Shown here one piece after another: positions 17,013-25,581 of a DNA stretch of 64,000 nucleotides. The position numbers and the translations under genes are program-made. Position 1 is the first letter of the stretch. Every line of letters starts with the position of its first letter. A model generated the notes under the pieces. The model had not been told where the DNA came from, searched no databases, and saw only the letters and a list, made by a program, of their open reading frames with translations. The stretch spans positions 1,674,001 through 1,738,000 of the forward strand of contig OZ241871.1 in assembly GCA_965202955.1 (NCBI GenBank), read 5' to 3'. Origin of the DNA: Bin5 sp034422415 (lineage in GTDB: Bacteria > Chloroflexota > Anaerolineae > Caldilineales > Caldilineaceae).

Positions 17013-17357
17013 GCGGTGTCGGCGGCGCATGGCTGTGAGCATACTGCCGACGTCGTTGAGCAGAGAGAGAATCTCTTTGATGTCGTCTTCGGGCAGCCAG
17101 TTGAGGCGGCGGCACATTTCGAGCATGGTCTCGGTTTCGGAGGCTGATCCGTGTGCGATGGTGAGGAAGTGGGCTTTGTCAGCAGGCGTCTCTCGGGTCC
17201 AGCCTTCGGCGATGTTGTTGGCGATTGACATGCAGGCGCGTGTCAGTTGCGAGCGGATGCCGTAGGTTTCTTCGCGAGGCAGTTGGGAAGCGATGCGGTA
17301 GGTCTTTTCGGCAGCAAGCATGGCTTTCTGCCATACGTCCAAGTCCTTGTAGATCAT
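16983..17357 (-). CDS. Four helix bundle protein (23S rRNA intervening-sequence family)
   Basis: A 124-residue all-helical protein starting MIYKDLDVWQKAMLAAEKTY and containing YGIRSQLTRACMSIANNIAE, then GSASETETMLEMCRRLNWLP. This is the signature of the four-helix-bundle family first noted in 23S rRNA intervening sequences. The ATG at 17357 has AGGAG seven bases upstream. Members are common in genomes outside rRNA and their biochemical role is unsettled. The last ~10 residues (RRNTRDTRNS) are encoded by the adjoining repeat array, suggesting the original stop was lost and the repeat supplied a new one. Confidence 0.85.
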   Translation of the reverse strand: MIYKDLDVWQKAMLAAEKTYRIASQLPREETYGIRSQLTRACMSIANNIAEGWTRETPADKAHFLTIAHGSASETETMLEMCRRLNWLPEDDIKEILSLLNDVGSMLTAMRRRHRRNTRDTRNS

Positions 17358-17370
17358 GGGGGATTCTCCT

Positions 17371-17547
17371 TAACGGCCGAAACTCGAAACTCGAAAGGCG
17401 GAACTCGCTCAACGGCGGAAACTAGAAACTGTCATTGTGACTGCCCCAACATTGTAGATCTTATGTTCTGTTTTGGCCAAATGGCGGACGCCGGTGTAGG
17501 CATTCGAGTTCCGAGTTCCGGGTTTTCACGAGTTCCGGCAGTTACGG
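17371..17547. repeat. Two further heptamer-repeat patches
   Basis: Patches at 17371-17430 (CGAAACTCGAAACTCGAAAG type) and 17503-17547 (GAGTTCCGAGTTCCGGGTTT type) are again in opposite sense. The ~70 bases between them hold no gene. Confidence 0.65.
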
Positions 17548-17640
17548 CAGACCGCCCGTTGCCGATCAGAGCCGGCCGCATTCGCCTGAATGCACCTTAT
17601 TTTTCCCATTTCGTGGTCTAACGATTGGGGCCGACCATAC
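17546..17640. repeat. 95-bp dispersed repeat, copy 1
   Basis: Aligns without gaps to 57992-58086, with about 11 mismatches by eye. It contains a hairpin GCATTC-GCCT-GAATGC and the block CACCTTATTTTTCCCATTTC. Both copies lie ahead of a rightward gene. This copy abuts a heptamer patch. Confidence 0.8.
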
Positions 17641-17735
17641 GGGGCGTTTGATCTCCAGCACAGAGAGTTCGCTTCCTACCCAAATTGCTATCCTGCTCAC
17701 AGCAGGCTGTAGCCGAATGCGGCACTATTGTGGGA

Positions 17736-18386
17736 ATGGATGATTATCGCGGCATTCCCCTTAGGGTACTCGTCTTCTCAGCCGACCGGTTAACCCTGGG
17801 CGGCTTGACATCCATCCTCGAGCAGGAAGCGGATGTGTTGGCTGTGGCGCTGGAGGACTCCGCCCAGCTGACACGGAAAATGGTTGCGGATGCCGATGTG
17901 CTGCTGTGGGAACCGGACTGGGATGCCCGGGCGGCGGACCGTGTTGACGATTGGGCGGTTGTGACCGATCTAATCGAGGAGGGCATGCCGGTCGTCGCCA
18001 TATTGCCGAACAGCGTTTCTGACGGTTACCTTCGTCAGATTGGTGTTACCGGCCTCCTCGCGCGCGCGGTCAGGCCGCCTACCTTGCGCGCCGCCCTTCA
18101 TGCGGCGGCAGCAGGTCTGATCGTGACAGACCCGGCCTTTGCCGAGTCGCGGCCGTTGTCTCTTGCTCCGCCCCGCCAGGAAATGCCGCCGTTGCTTACC
18201 CCAAGGGAGTTGGAGGTCCTCACCCTTGTGGCCGATGGGCTGACAAACCGCGCGATTGGCTCCCGATTGGGCATCAGCGCTAACACCGCCAAGTTTCACG
18301 TGCAAGCGGTGCTTGCAAAACTCGGTGTTAGCAGCCGCACGGAGGCCGTCGTTCAGGCCACGCGGCTGGGGCTGCTGACTCTCTGA
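17736..18386 (+). CDS. LuxR/NarL-type transcriptional regulator with degenerate receiver
   Basis: A 216-residue regulator. The C-terminus is a typical LuxR HTH: LTPRELEVLTLVADGLTNRA then SANTAKFHVQAVLAKLGVSS. The N-terminal half has the receiver-like fold order (LRVLVFSADRLTLGGLTSIL), but the segment that should carry the phosphoacceptor Asp reads DVLLWEPDWD, so normal phosphorylation is doubtful. ATG 17736 is taken; a TTG at 17685 would add 17 residues not typical of the family. It lies about 200 bases ahead of the protease and ABC exporter genes in the same direction and may regulate them. No sensor kinase is nearby. Confidence 0.82.
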   Translation: MDDYRGIPLRVLVFSADRLTLGGLTSILEQEADVLAVALEDSAQLTRKMVADADVLLWEPDWDARAADRVDDWAVVTDLIEEGMPVVAILPNSVSDGYLRQIGVTGLLARAVRPPTLRAALHAAAAGLIVTDPAFAESRPLSLAPPRQEMPPLLTPRELEVLTLVADGLTNRAIGSRLGISANTAKFHVQAVLAKLGVSSRTEAVVQATRLGLLTL

Positions 18387-18583
18387 CGGCGAACAGTAAG
18401 TCGTGGCAGTTGCAGGACTGCGCCTAATCTTCCTCTTCCAGGTTACTACCCGATCTGACGGGAGCAAGCCATCCATTCAGCGGATGCGACAGTTGGCGCG
18501 CAGCTCTACTCTAAGGGCATGGAAACCTGTGGAGCAAGCACGCTACAGTTGTTGGTGTAGCCTGCATATGGAGGAGCTCAACG

Positions 18584-19480
18584 ATGTCTAGTGAATTAAG
18601 CGCAATCAGTGATGGCATAGCTGCTCTCGCCCGGTCGGCGGAGAGGACAGTTGTCCAGGTGGATGCACGCCGGCGTTACCCGGCCAGCGGGATTGTTTGG
18701 TCAGAGGAAGGTCTGATCGTTACCGCCAACCATGTTGTGAGAAAAGACAGAGCTCATGTCGGTCTGTCCAACGGCAGCGGGTTGGAGGCAACGCTCTTGG
18801 GAAGGGAGCCCGGAATCGACATCGCGGTGCTGAAGGTTGAGGCTGAAGGGCTGTATGCCATTGATTGGACGCCCGAAGATGAGATGAAGGTTGGTGAGAT
18901 AGTATTGGCGCTTGGCCGCCCCGGGCCGACTCTGCAGGCCTCACTTGGCATTCTAAGCGTCGTCGGCGGGGCGTGGCACGTGCCCGGAGGGGGACAGGCG
19001 AGCCACTACATACGGCCCGACCTGGTGATGTACCCCGGCTTTTCCGGCGGTCCGATTCTTGGGGCGGACGGCCGGATCATCGGCATGGCTACGTCTGCAT
19101 TTGGGAGGGAGGGGGCAGTCGCCCTCTCCAGATCCACCGTCGCGCCGGTGGTGGCGGATCTCGTTAAGCATGGGTCCATTCGACGGAACTATCTGGGCGT
19201 CGGCGTCCAGGCGGTTCAGCTTCCAGCGAGTACCTTAGAGCAGGGAGGCCAAGAAACGGGAGTGCTGCTTAACTCCGTGAAGTCTGACAGCCCGGCTGAG
19301 CGCGGAGGGCTCGTGGTCGGCGACATACTTATCTCCCTTGATGATGAGCCGCTCCGAGATCCCGGCGACCTGGCAATGGTGCTACGCGGCAACCGGGCTG
19401 ACAAGAAGGTGCGCCTGCGTGTAATACGCGGCGGCGCGCCGCTTGAGGTGCTGGTCGAACTTGGCGCGAGCGAGGAGTGA
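18584..19480 (+). CDS. HtrA/DegP-like trypsin-PDZ serine protease without signal peptide
   Basis: A 298-residue S1C-type protease. The catalytic triad is visible as His50 (TANHVV), Asp79 (GIDIAVL) and Ser154 (GFSGGPIL). A PDZ domain follows (YLGVGVQAV, GVLLNSVKSDSPAERGGLVV, GDILISLDDEPL). No signal peptide or membrane anchor precedes the protease domain, unlike usual HtrA proteins, so a cytoplasmic site is predicted. The ATG at 18584 follows GGAGGAGCTCAACG. It is seven bases ahead of the ABC ATPase start, so the three genes form one operon; it may process or guard the transporter or its substrate. Confidence 0.88.
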   Translation: MSSELSAISDGIAALARSAERTVVQVDARRRYPASGIVWSEEGLIVTANHVVRKDRAHVGLSNGSGLEATLLGREPGIDIAVLKVEAEGLYAIDWTPEDEMKVGEIVLALGRPGPTLQASLGILSVVGGAWHVPGGGQASHYIRPDLVMYPGFSGGPILGADGRIIGMATSAFGREGAVALSRSTVAPVVADLVKHGSIRRNYLGVGVQAVQLPASTLEQGGQETGVLLNSVKSDSPAERGGLVVGDILISLDDEPLRDPGDLAMVLRGNRADKKVRLRVIRGGAPLEVLVELGASEE

Positions 19481-19487
19481 AGGTGAC

Positions 19488-20468
19488 ATGCCAGATGAAA
19501 ACGCAGTAGAAGCAAGATCGCTCACGCGTAGATTCGGCGCGGTCAAGGCAGTAGAAGAGGTGGACCTCAAGGTATGCAGCGGCGAGATTTACGGCTTTCT
19601 TGGCCCAAATGGCGCCGGCAAGACAACTGTCGTAAGGATGCTGACGACTCTGCTGCTGCCGACGAGTGGGTCAGCATTGGTAGCCGGGCACGACATTGCC
19701 AGCGAGCCTACCGCCGTCAGGCTGAGGATCGGGGCTGCGCTCCAGGAGGCAGCGCTCGACAACAAACAGACAGGGCGTGAACTACTTGATCTCCAAGCGC
19801 GTCTATATGGACTCAAAGGCGAGGTCACCCGGCAGCGCATAAACTATCTGGAAGGTTTGGTCGACATCGGAGAGGCCCTTGACCGTCAGATAGGCACATA
19901 TTCCGGCGGCATGAAGAGAAGGCTGGATCTGGCGGCAGCCCTGATTCATGACCCGCAAATTCTCTTTCTGGACGAGCCCACCACTGGGCTTGACCCCATC
20001 AGCCGCGTAAAGGTCTGGGATGAGGTTCGCCGCGTCAACAGGGAGGATGGGGTCACCGTTTTCCTGACCACCCAATACTTGGAGGAGGCTGACCATCTTG
20101 CTGACCGGGTTGGCATAATCGATCAGGGGAGGATCGTGGTCGAAGGCTCTCCCAGCGAATTGAAGCGTTCGGTGGGCTCTGACGTGGTTGTGATAAGGAC
20201 CGCCGGCGAAACGAGTTCAGCGGTCGAAGCGTGCGAGCAGATTCGGGGCGTCGAGAGTATTGAAGTGCACGGAGATGAGATGACGTTGAGCGTCGACGAG
20301 GGTTCAAGGGTGGTCGGTTCGGTGGCGATTGCCCTGGACCGGTCGGGAACGACCGCGGAGGAAATCATCCTACGGACTGCCACGCTGGACGACGTATTTC
20401 TCCACTACACCGGCGCACGACTTGCGGTTGAAGCAGACGCGACAAAGGGAGAGGACTCATGGCAGTGA
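19488..20468 (+). CDS. ABC exporter ATP-binding protein, DrrA-like
   Basis: A 326-residue nucleotide-binding protein. Walker A is GFLGPNGAGKTTVVRML, Q-loop ALQEAALD, signature YSGGMKRRLDLAAAL, Walker B ILFLDEPTTGLDP, and the H-loop position carries Gln (FLTTQYLEEADHL), which is normal in the DrrA/daunorubicin-resistance family. A C-terminal extension of about 100 residues is typical of that group. The start at 19488 follows GAGGAGTGAAGGTGAC; the open frame from 19443 overlaps the protease gene. It overlaps the permease gene by 10 bases. The substrate is unknown. Confidence 0.88.
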   Translation: MPDENAVEARSLTRRFGAVKAVEEVDLKVCSGEIYGFLGPNGAGKTTVVRMLTTLLLPTSGSALVAGHDIASEPTAVRLRIGAALQEAALDNKQTGRELLDLQARLYGLKGEVTRQRINYLEGLVDIGEALDRQIGTYSGGMKRRLDLAAALIHDPQILFLDEPTTGLDPISRVKVWDEVRRVNREDGVTVFLTTQYLEEADHLADRVGIIDQGRIVVEGSPSELKRSVGSDVVVIRTAGETSSAVEACEQIRGVESIEVHGDEMTLSVDEGSRVVGSVAIALDRSGTTAEEIILRTATLDDVFLHYTGARLAVEADATKGEDSWQ

Positions 20469-21259
20469 CAGGGCTAACTCGAGTTGATGCGCGCAGTGGA
20501 GGCTTCGCTAATGATGTCTTCGTGGTATCTCGGCGGGCCTTACGGTCGGTCTTGCGCGATCCCGAAACGGTGTTGCCGGGGTTCGTAATCCCTCTCTTTT
20601 TCTTTGCTGTGAATACCGGAGCACTTCAAGACTTTGTGGAGGCGGGCGGGGGCATCAACTACAGGGCTTTTCAGCTTCCGGTAGCCATCGTCTTCGCAGT
20701 CACCGGCCCCCTCTCGAGAGCGGTGACACTGGTTGAGGATATCCAGAGCGGCTACTTTGACCGTCTGACGATGACACCGGTTCGCCGCCTGGCCCTCCTC
20801 ATGGGGTTGATGGCGGCTGACATTGTGCTGGTGGTTGCCCTGTCGATCCCGGTGCTCATCGGAGGCCATATCGTAGGGGTCCGATTCGAGACTGGGTTGC
20901 CGGGCGCCGTCCTCTTTGTGGCCCTGGCTGCATTGTGGGGTCTTGGCTACGCGGGCTTCCCGTATGCGATCGCCCTAAAGACGGGGAACGCAGCGGCGGT
21001 CAATAACAGTTTCATGATATTTCTGCCGCTAATGTTCATTACGCCGATGTTCATTCCCCTCGAGGCGATGACAGGCTGGATGGCAACGGTGGCATCGTAC
21101 AACCCGGTTACATATCTCCTCGCCGCGCTGCGCTCCATCATCAGCGAAGGGTGGAGTATCGATGTGATCGTGAAGGGATTGCTATCCGCTGCCGCCGTCG
21201 CCGCCGTCAGCTTGACATTGGCCCTGCTTGCCCTCCGGGGGCGTGTATCCCGCCAATAG
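20459..21259 (+). CDS. ABC-2 type exporter permease, DrrB-like
   Basis: A 266-residue membrane protein with about six hydrophobic segments, including PGFVIPLFFFAVNTGALQDF, VLVVALSIPVLIGGHIVGV, AVLFVALAALWGLGYAGFPY and SFMIFLPLMFITPMFIPLEA. It carries the ABC-2 features DIQSGYFDRLTMTPVRR (coupling region) and PVTYLLAALRSII. It partners the ATPase encoded just upstream, with overlapping frames. Together they resemble drug or lipid exporters of the DrrAB type. Confidence 0.86.
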   Translation: MAVTGLTRVDARSGGFANDVFVVSRRALRSVLRDPETVLPGFVIPLFFFAVNTGALQDFVEAGGGINYRAFQLPVAIVFAVTGPLSRAVTLVEDIQSGYFDRLTMTPVRRLALLMGLMAADIVLVVALSIPVLIGGHIVGVRFETGLPGAVLFVALAALWGLGYAGFPYAIALKTGNAAAVNNSFMIFLPLMFITPMFIPLEAMTGWMATVASYNPVTYLLAALRSIISEGWSIDVIVKGLLSAAAVAAVSLTLALLALRGRVSRQ

Positions 21260-21330
21260 GCCTAGGATGGTGCAAGCGGCGCATTATTGACCGGTGCAGA
21301 GCAACCGAGATCGGGCTGTGCAAAATCGCC

Positions 21331-21518
21331 CGAAACTCGTTAAGACCCGGAACTCGAAACTCGAACTGCAACGTCAATTGCAACGGCCGCGTACGCGATA
21401 AGTTTCACTGGCCACTGGCCACCGGCAACCGGCGACTGGAAACTGGCTTTCCGAGTTCCGGGTCTTAACGAGTTTCGAGTTCCGACTTTCGGGTTTTAAC
21501 GAGTTCCGGCAGTTCCGG
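21331..21518. repeat. Intergenic element with a perfect 26-bp inverted repeat
   Basis: The 26 bases at 21331-21356 are exactly reverse-complementary to 21452-21477 (core TTAAGACCCGGAACTCG). Between them lie a core with CAACGGCCGCGTACGC (to 21396) and TGGCCACTGGCCACCGGCAA-type heptamers. More GAGTTCC units continue to 21518, two bases from the stop of the convergent leftward gene. It may act as a bidirectional terminator-like structure. Confidence 0.85.
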
Positions 21519-21519
21519 C

Positions 21520-24051
21520 CTAGGATTCGCTGGCGACTATCCACTGCAGGAGTTGATCGCCGTGCTCTTTGACCAGGGCGGTGGCGCGTTCGGGGTCGCG
21601 GGCCTCGGCGCGTATTTCGAATAGGGGCCGCTCCGGGTTTGGGCCGATGTGGACCCACTCCTCGGCGCCGAGGTCTATCTTCAGACCACCGATGTTGACG
21701 GCGTCTTCACCCTGATAACTCTGATTGAGCAGACGCATCACCGTGCCCTTGGACTCCCACGGGCAGTCGACCCTGTGATGCGCCACGAAGAAGCTGGGCA
21801 GAGCGGCGACGATGTCGCTGACCGCGGCCTGGCGGAGGCCGAGATATTCGAGCAGGCGCACGGTCGCCAGCAGGCCGTCGGAGACCGGTTGCAGGTCGGG
21901 GAAGATGAAGTGGCCGGCGCCGTCGGTAGCGAAGAGCAGGTCGCCGCTGGCGGCGGCCATCAGGTCGCGCAGGTCGTTCCGGGTGTAGACGAACTGGCCG
22001 CCATGCCGCAGCACGACGGTCTCGAAGGCGCGCGGCAGAACGACGGGCAGGGCGACTTTGGCGCCCGGGTTGGCGTACATGGCCAGCTCCAGCAGGAGCA
22101 ACGCCGCGGTCAGGTCGTCCAGCACAGAGCCCTTCTCATCGATGAGGAAGATCCTCTCGCCGCCGATGTCGAGCTTGACGCCGACGCCGGCATCGAGCAC
22201 ACCCATGATTTTGGCCAGGTGCTGGAGCTGATGGCGGAACTGATCGCGCAGGGCGCCCTGGATAGGCTCGTTCAAGGGCAGATAGTCGATGTCGAGACGG
22301 CCAAGAATTGTCGACAGTGTGTCGCCGCCGAGGCCGTGGGAGGTATCGATGACGAGTTGGGGATGGGCTCGGGAGACGGCGGCGCGGACAGTGTCGTGGT
22401 CGACGCAGGCGAGGAAGCTTTCGATATAGTGCTGGGTGGGGTCGGTGGGGTAGTCTATCTGCCCGACCTCGTCGAGGAAGGCGCGGCGGAAGTCTTCGCG
22501 CGAGAAGCTGCGTTCGACGGCGCGCTCGTCGGCCCGGCTCTGGTCGAGGCCCTGGCTGTCGATGAAACGGATGTCGACGACGCGGGGGTCGAGAGGGCTG
22601 AGGCGGATGTGGACGCCGGCTGCGGCGTCGCTGTGGTTGCGGACGAAGTGACGGGCGACGGGTACGGGCACCTCGCCGAGGTCCCAGACATCGACGCCGG
22701 CGCTGGAGAGGCCGCTCATGAGTGCGCGAATGAGCATACGGGAGCTGCGGTGCGAGTCGCGGTTGATGGCGACGTAGCTGCCGCGCGGGAGGTTGGCGCC
22801 GAGGCTGCTGCCGAGCTTGGCGGCGAATTCGGGGGTAAAGTCGACGTTGACGACGCCGCTGACGCCGGCGCTGCCGAAGAGGGAGCGGCGGCCGCGGCTG
22901 GCCCAGATGATGCTCTCGCGTACGACCGCGCCGGCCTCGATGCGCTTGTTGGGCCACAGTTTGACGTCCGGATGCACGACGCAGTTCTCGTCGAGCACAC
23001 AGTTATCGCCGATGACGACATCTTCGTAGGCGATGGTGCCGCTCTTGAGGCTGCACTGGCGGCAGACGATGGCGCCGAGGAGTTCGCAGGTCTCGCCGAT
23101 ATAGGTGTTGCGCCAGACGACACAGTGATCGAGGCGGCTGAAGCGGTCGACGACGGTGTAGTCGCGCACGACGCAGGGCCCCTGGATGGTGACGCCTTCC
23201 TTGATTTTGACGGCGTTGCCGAGATAGACGGGGCCGTCGATGCGGGCGTCGGAGGCGATCTCGACGTCTTCGCCGAGGATGAGGTCGCCGCGTTCGATCG
23301 GGGGCGCGTCCGGCGCGGTCTGCCCGAGCGGCTGGGGCAGCCAGACTTTGCCGCCGATCAGGTCGGCGTTGGCCCGCATATACTCGCCGATTGTGCCGAC
23401 GTCGCACCAGTAGCCTGCGGCGATGTAGGCATGGAGCGGCTGGCCCTTGCGCAGGAGGTCGGGGAACAGCTCGGTGGAAAAGTCGTAGGGGAGGCCGTCG
23501 GGGATGTGGTCGAGGACGGCGGCATCGAGGACGTAGATGCCGGTGTTGACCCGGTCGGAGCGGATGGTGCCCCAGTCCGGTTTTTCGAGGAACTGGGTGA
23601 TGCGGCCGTTTGCGTCGCTGACGACGGCGCCGTATTCGAGGGGATTGGGAACGGAGTAGACGGTGAGGGTGGCGAGCGCGCCGCTGCGATGATGGTGCTC
23701 GACCGCGGCCTGCAGGTCGAAATCGGTCAGTGCGTCGCCGCTGATGACGAGAAAGGTATCGTCGAGGTGAGCGGCGGCGTTCTTGACCCCGCCGGCGGTG
23801 CCGAGGGGCATCTCTTCGACGACGTACCGGATGTCGAGGCCGAGGCTGCTGCCGTCGCCGTAGAAGTCCTGGATCACCGAGGGCATGTACTGGAGGGTAA
23901 TGACGACCTCGGTGATGCCGTGATATTTGAGCAGCTCGAGAATATGGCCGAGGACGGGTCTGTCGACGAGGGGGACCATCGGTTTGGGGCGCCCTATGGT
24001 GAGGGGGCGCAGGCGGGAGCCTTCACCGCCGGCCATGACTACGGCTTTCAT
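21520..24051 (-). CDS. Sugar nucleotidyltransferase / phosphomannomutase-like fusion
   Basis: An 843-residue fusion. Residues ~1-235 form a mannose-1-phosphate guanylyltransferase-like NTP-transferase domain (VVMAGGEGSRLRPLTIGRPK, ISGDALTDFD, DVGTIGEYM). A left-handed beta-helix of hexapeptide repeats follows (ILGEDVEIASDARIDG onward). The last ~450 residues are a phosphomannomutase-like region. The catalytic-Ser motif (TASHNP type) is replaced by GVHIRLSPLDP, and the metal-binding DGDADR motif by KLDIGGERIFLID, so the mutase part looks inactive. Likely role: making GDP-mannose or a related nucleotide sugar, with the second part regulatory. It is probably co-transcribed after the SCO1664-type gene, 61 bases upstream. 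Confidence 0.88.
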   Translation of the reverse strand: MKAVVMAGGEGSRLRPLTIGRPKPMVPLVDRPVLGHILELLKYHGITEVVITLQYMPSVIQDFYGDGSSLGLDIRYVVEEMPLGTAGGVKNAAAHLDDTFLVISGDALTDFDLQAAVEHHHRSGALATLTVYSVPNPLEYGAVVSDANGRITQFLEKPDWGTIRSDRVNTGIYVLDAAVLDHIPDGLPYDFSTELFPDLLRKGQPLHAYIAAGYWCDVGTIGEYMRANADLIGGKVWLPQPLGQTAPDAPPIERGDLILGEDVEIASDARIDGPVYLGNAVKIKEGVTIQGPCVVRDYTVVDRFSRLDHCVVWRNTYIGETCELLGAIVCRQCSLKSGTIAYEDVVIGDNCVLDENCVVHPDVKLWPNKRIEAGAVVRESIIWASRGRRSLFGSAGVSGVVNVDFTPEFAAKLGSSLGANLPRGSYVAINRDSHRSSRMLIRALMSGLSSAGVDVWDLGEVPVPVARHFVRNHSDAAAGVHIRLSPLDPRVVDIRFIDSQGLDQSRADERAVERSFSREDFRRAFLDEVGQIDYPTDPTQHYIESFLACVDHDTVRAAVSRAHPQLVIDTSHGLGGDTLSTILGRLDIDYLPLNEPIQGALRDQFRHQLQHLAKIMGVLDAGVGVKLDIGGERIFLIDEKGSVLDDLTAALLLLELAMYANPGAKVALPVVLPRAFETVVLRHGGQFVYTRNDLRDLMAAASGDLLFATDGAGHFIFPDLQPVSDGLLATVRLLEYLGLRQAAVSDIVAALPSFFVAHHRVDCPWESKGTVMRLLNQSYQGEDAVNIGGLKIDLGAEEWVHIGPNPERPLFEIRAEARDPERATALVKEHGDQLLQWIVASES

Positions 24052-24112
24052 AATCGGTGCCTGGTGTCAGTGGTTCGTGGTGGGCGCATCCACCTTGCGC
24101 GAACCGCTGCGG

Positions 24113-24937
24113 CTAAATGGGCGGCCAGGGATAGTTGCGCTGGTGGGCCGGGGGCGCCGGATAGTGTCGGGCCTGTTCCAGCTGCTCGACGCGCTGGCAC
24201 AGGGCATGCCGCTCCGGGGGACTGAGAAGCCGGTCCAGGGTTTGAATCAGGGGGCTGGCTGCCTGCCTGAGGCTGGCGGCGAAGGAGCCCAGGTCGGCGA
24301 GGAGCTCCTGCTCGATCGGCTCGCCGGCGAACTCCCAGATCACGGTGCGGAGCTTGTACTGTTGATGGAAGCAGATGCCGTGGTCGATGGCCCACATGTG
24401 TTCGTCGTAGCCATAGAGACAGTGGCCGGCCTTGCGGTCGGCGTTGTTGATGAGAAAGTCGAAGAGGGTAAGGCGGCGCAGGGCGGGGGCGTAGCGGGCG
24501 TCTTCGCGCATATTGAAGTAGTGGATGTCGGGATCGCAGTCGATGAAGAACTGGATGCTGCCGGGCCCGCGCGGGCCGTCGCGCAGGACGGTCGGGGGGA
24601 CGACGCGCCAGCCGAGGGCCTCGCTGACGACGAAGGCGGCGGTCTCGCGCTGGCAGAGTGTGCCGGCGGGGAAGTCCCAGAGGGGATTTTCGCCGCGGCG
24701 CGGTTTGTAGACGGCGGGGAACTCCTGCCCACGGTGATGCACGGCAGTGAGGAAGGTGTAGTTGGAGCTGTAGGGCAGCAGCCCCTTTTCCTCGATTTCG
24801 CCTTCGGCGAGGGCGCGCACGATCTCGTGGTCGGCAGAGGCGGCTGACGGGCCGGCGGGCGCGGCCTGATCTTCGACGACGGCGTCGCCGTCTGCAGCTC
24901 GCTCCTGGGACTCGACCTTCGTGTCGTGGTCTGTCAT
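24113..24937 (-). CDS. SCO1664 family protein (PI3/4-kinase-like fold)
   Basis: A 274-residue protein. After a ~40-residue acidic leader it shows PYSSNYTFLTAVHHRGQEFP, AVYKPRRGENPLWDFP, GTLCQRETAAFVVSEALGW, LFDFLINNADRKAGHCLYG and MWAIDHGICFH. The K in VYKPRRGE, the NNADRK loop and the IDHG motif mimic the ATP-binding and catalytic/metal sites of phosphatidylinositol-kinase-like enzymes. The same trio (this family, DUF3090 and an MSMEG_4193-type phosphatase) recurs in Actinobacteria and Chloroflexi, and is found here in the order phosphatase, DUF3090, kinase-like. The substrate is not known. Confidence 0.86.
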   Translation of the reverse strand: MTDHDTKVESQERAADGDAVVEDQAAPAGPSAASADHEIVRALAEGEIEEKGLLPYSSNYTFLTAVHHRGQEFPAVYKPRRGENPLWDFPAGTLCQRETAAFVVSEALGWRVVPPTVLRDGPRGPGSIQFFIDCDPDIHYFNMREDARYAPALRRLTLFDFLINNADRKAGHCLYGYDEHMWAIDHGICFHQQYKLRTVIWEFAGEPIEQELLADLGSFAASLRQAASPLIQTLDRLLSPPERHALCQRVEQLEQARHYPAPPAHQRNYPWPPI

Positions 24938-25032
24938 TTGATCGTGCGCGGCCCGGAGGGCGCAACGTTCAGCGGCGACAGTTTACGGCGTGACTGCGGC
25001 GTGACTACGGCGCGACATTGGCCGCCTGGAAT

Positions 25033-25569
25033 CTACAGAGACAGCGGGTAGGCGTGGCCGTTGGTGCGCGGGCAGAAGTGGCCGTCCGGCTCGATGGGCC
25101 GCCCGCAGAGAGGGCAGTCGGGACGTCCGGAGGCGACAACCTGCAGAGCATGCTCGCTGAGGGAGCGCATCTGCGCGCGGGTGGCGTAAAAGCGGGCTTT
25201 CGGGTCGCTGGAATCTTCTTCTTCGGCCTCGGGGACGGCCTGGGCGATCAGGACCATGAGGTCCTGTTTTTCGTCGTAGCCCAAGCCGAGCTGTCCGACG
25301 CGGAAGGCCGGTTCGAGCGGTTCGCGCAGGTTGGGGACGGCGGTCTGTTCCTCGGCGGTTGGAGGGTCGGCGCGTTCCTTTTCCAGCTCTTCGAGGAGCT
25401 GCAGGATCGAGGTCGCCAGCGCGGCGACCTGCTCCTTCTCCATGACGAGGGTGGCGAGGTCGGCGCCCTGCCGCGCCTGCAGGAAGAAGGTGCGCTGGCC
25501 GGGGCGGCCGACGGCATCGGCGACGATTGCGCTGACCGGATTGAAGTCGAAGGTGAACTGTGATTCCAT
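25033..25569 (-). CDS. DUF3090 family protein
   Basis: A 178-residue protein, MESQFTFDFNPVSAIVADAV to a C-terminal zinc-ribbon-like tail CPLCGRPIEPDGHFCPRTNG. The middle has FFLQARQGADLATLVMEKEQ and a FRVGQLGLGYDEKQDLMVLI strand-rich part, matching DUF3090. The ATG at 25569 gives the conserved N-terminus; a TTG at 25581 is possible. It starts 12 bases after the phosphatase stop. Function is unknown, but the fixed neighbourhood with the kinase-like and phosphatase genes implies one pathway. Confidence 0.86.
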   Translation of the reverse strand: MESQFTFDFNPVSAIVADAVGRPGQRTFFLQARQGADLATLVMEKEQVAALATSILQLLEELEKERADPPTAEEQTAVPNLREPLEPAFRVGQLGLGYDEKQDLMVLIAQAVPEAEEEDSSDPKARFYATRAQMRSLSEHALQVVASGRPDCPLCGRPIEPDGHFCPRTNGHAYPLSL

Positions 25570-25581
25570 GCGGGTTTTCAA

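Noticed and set aside
21649..24225. Plus-strand open frame of 858 codons
   Set aside because: It is the antisense shadow of the nucleotidyltransferase-mutase fusion. The product is an Asp/Val/Ala-rich low-complexity translation with no family features.
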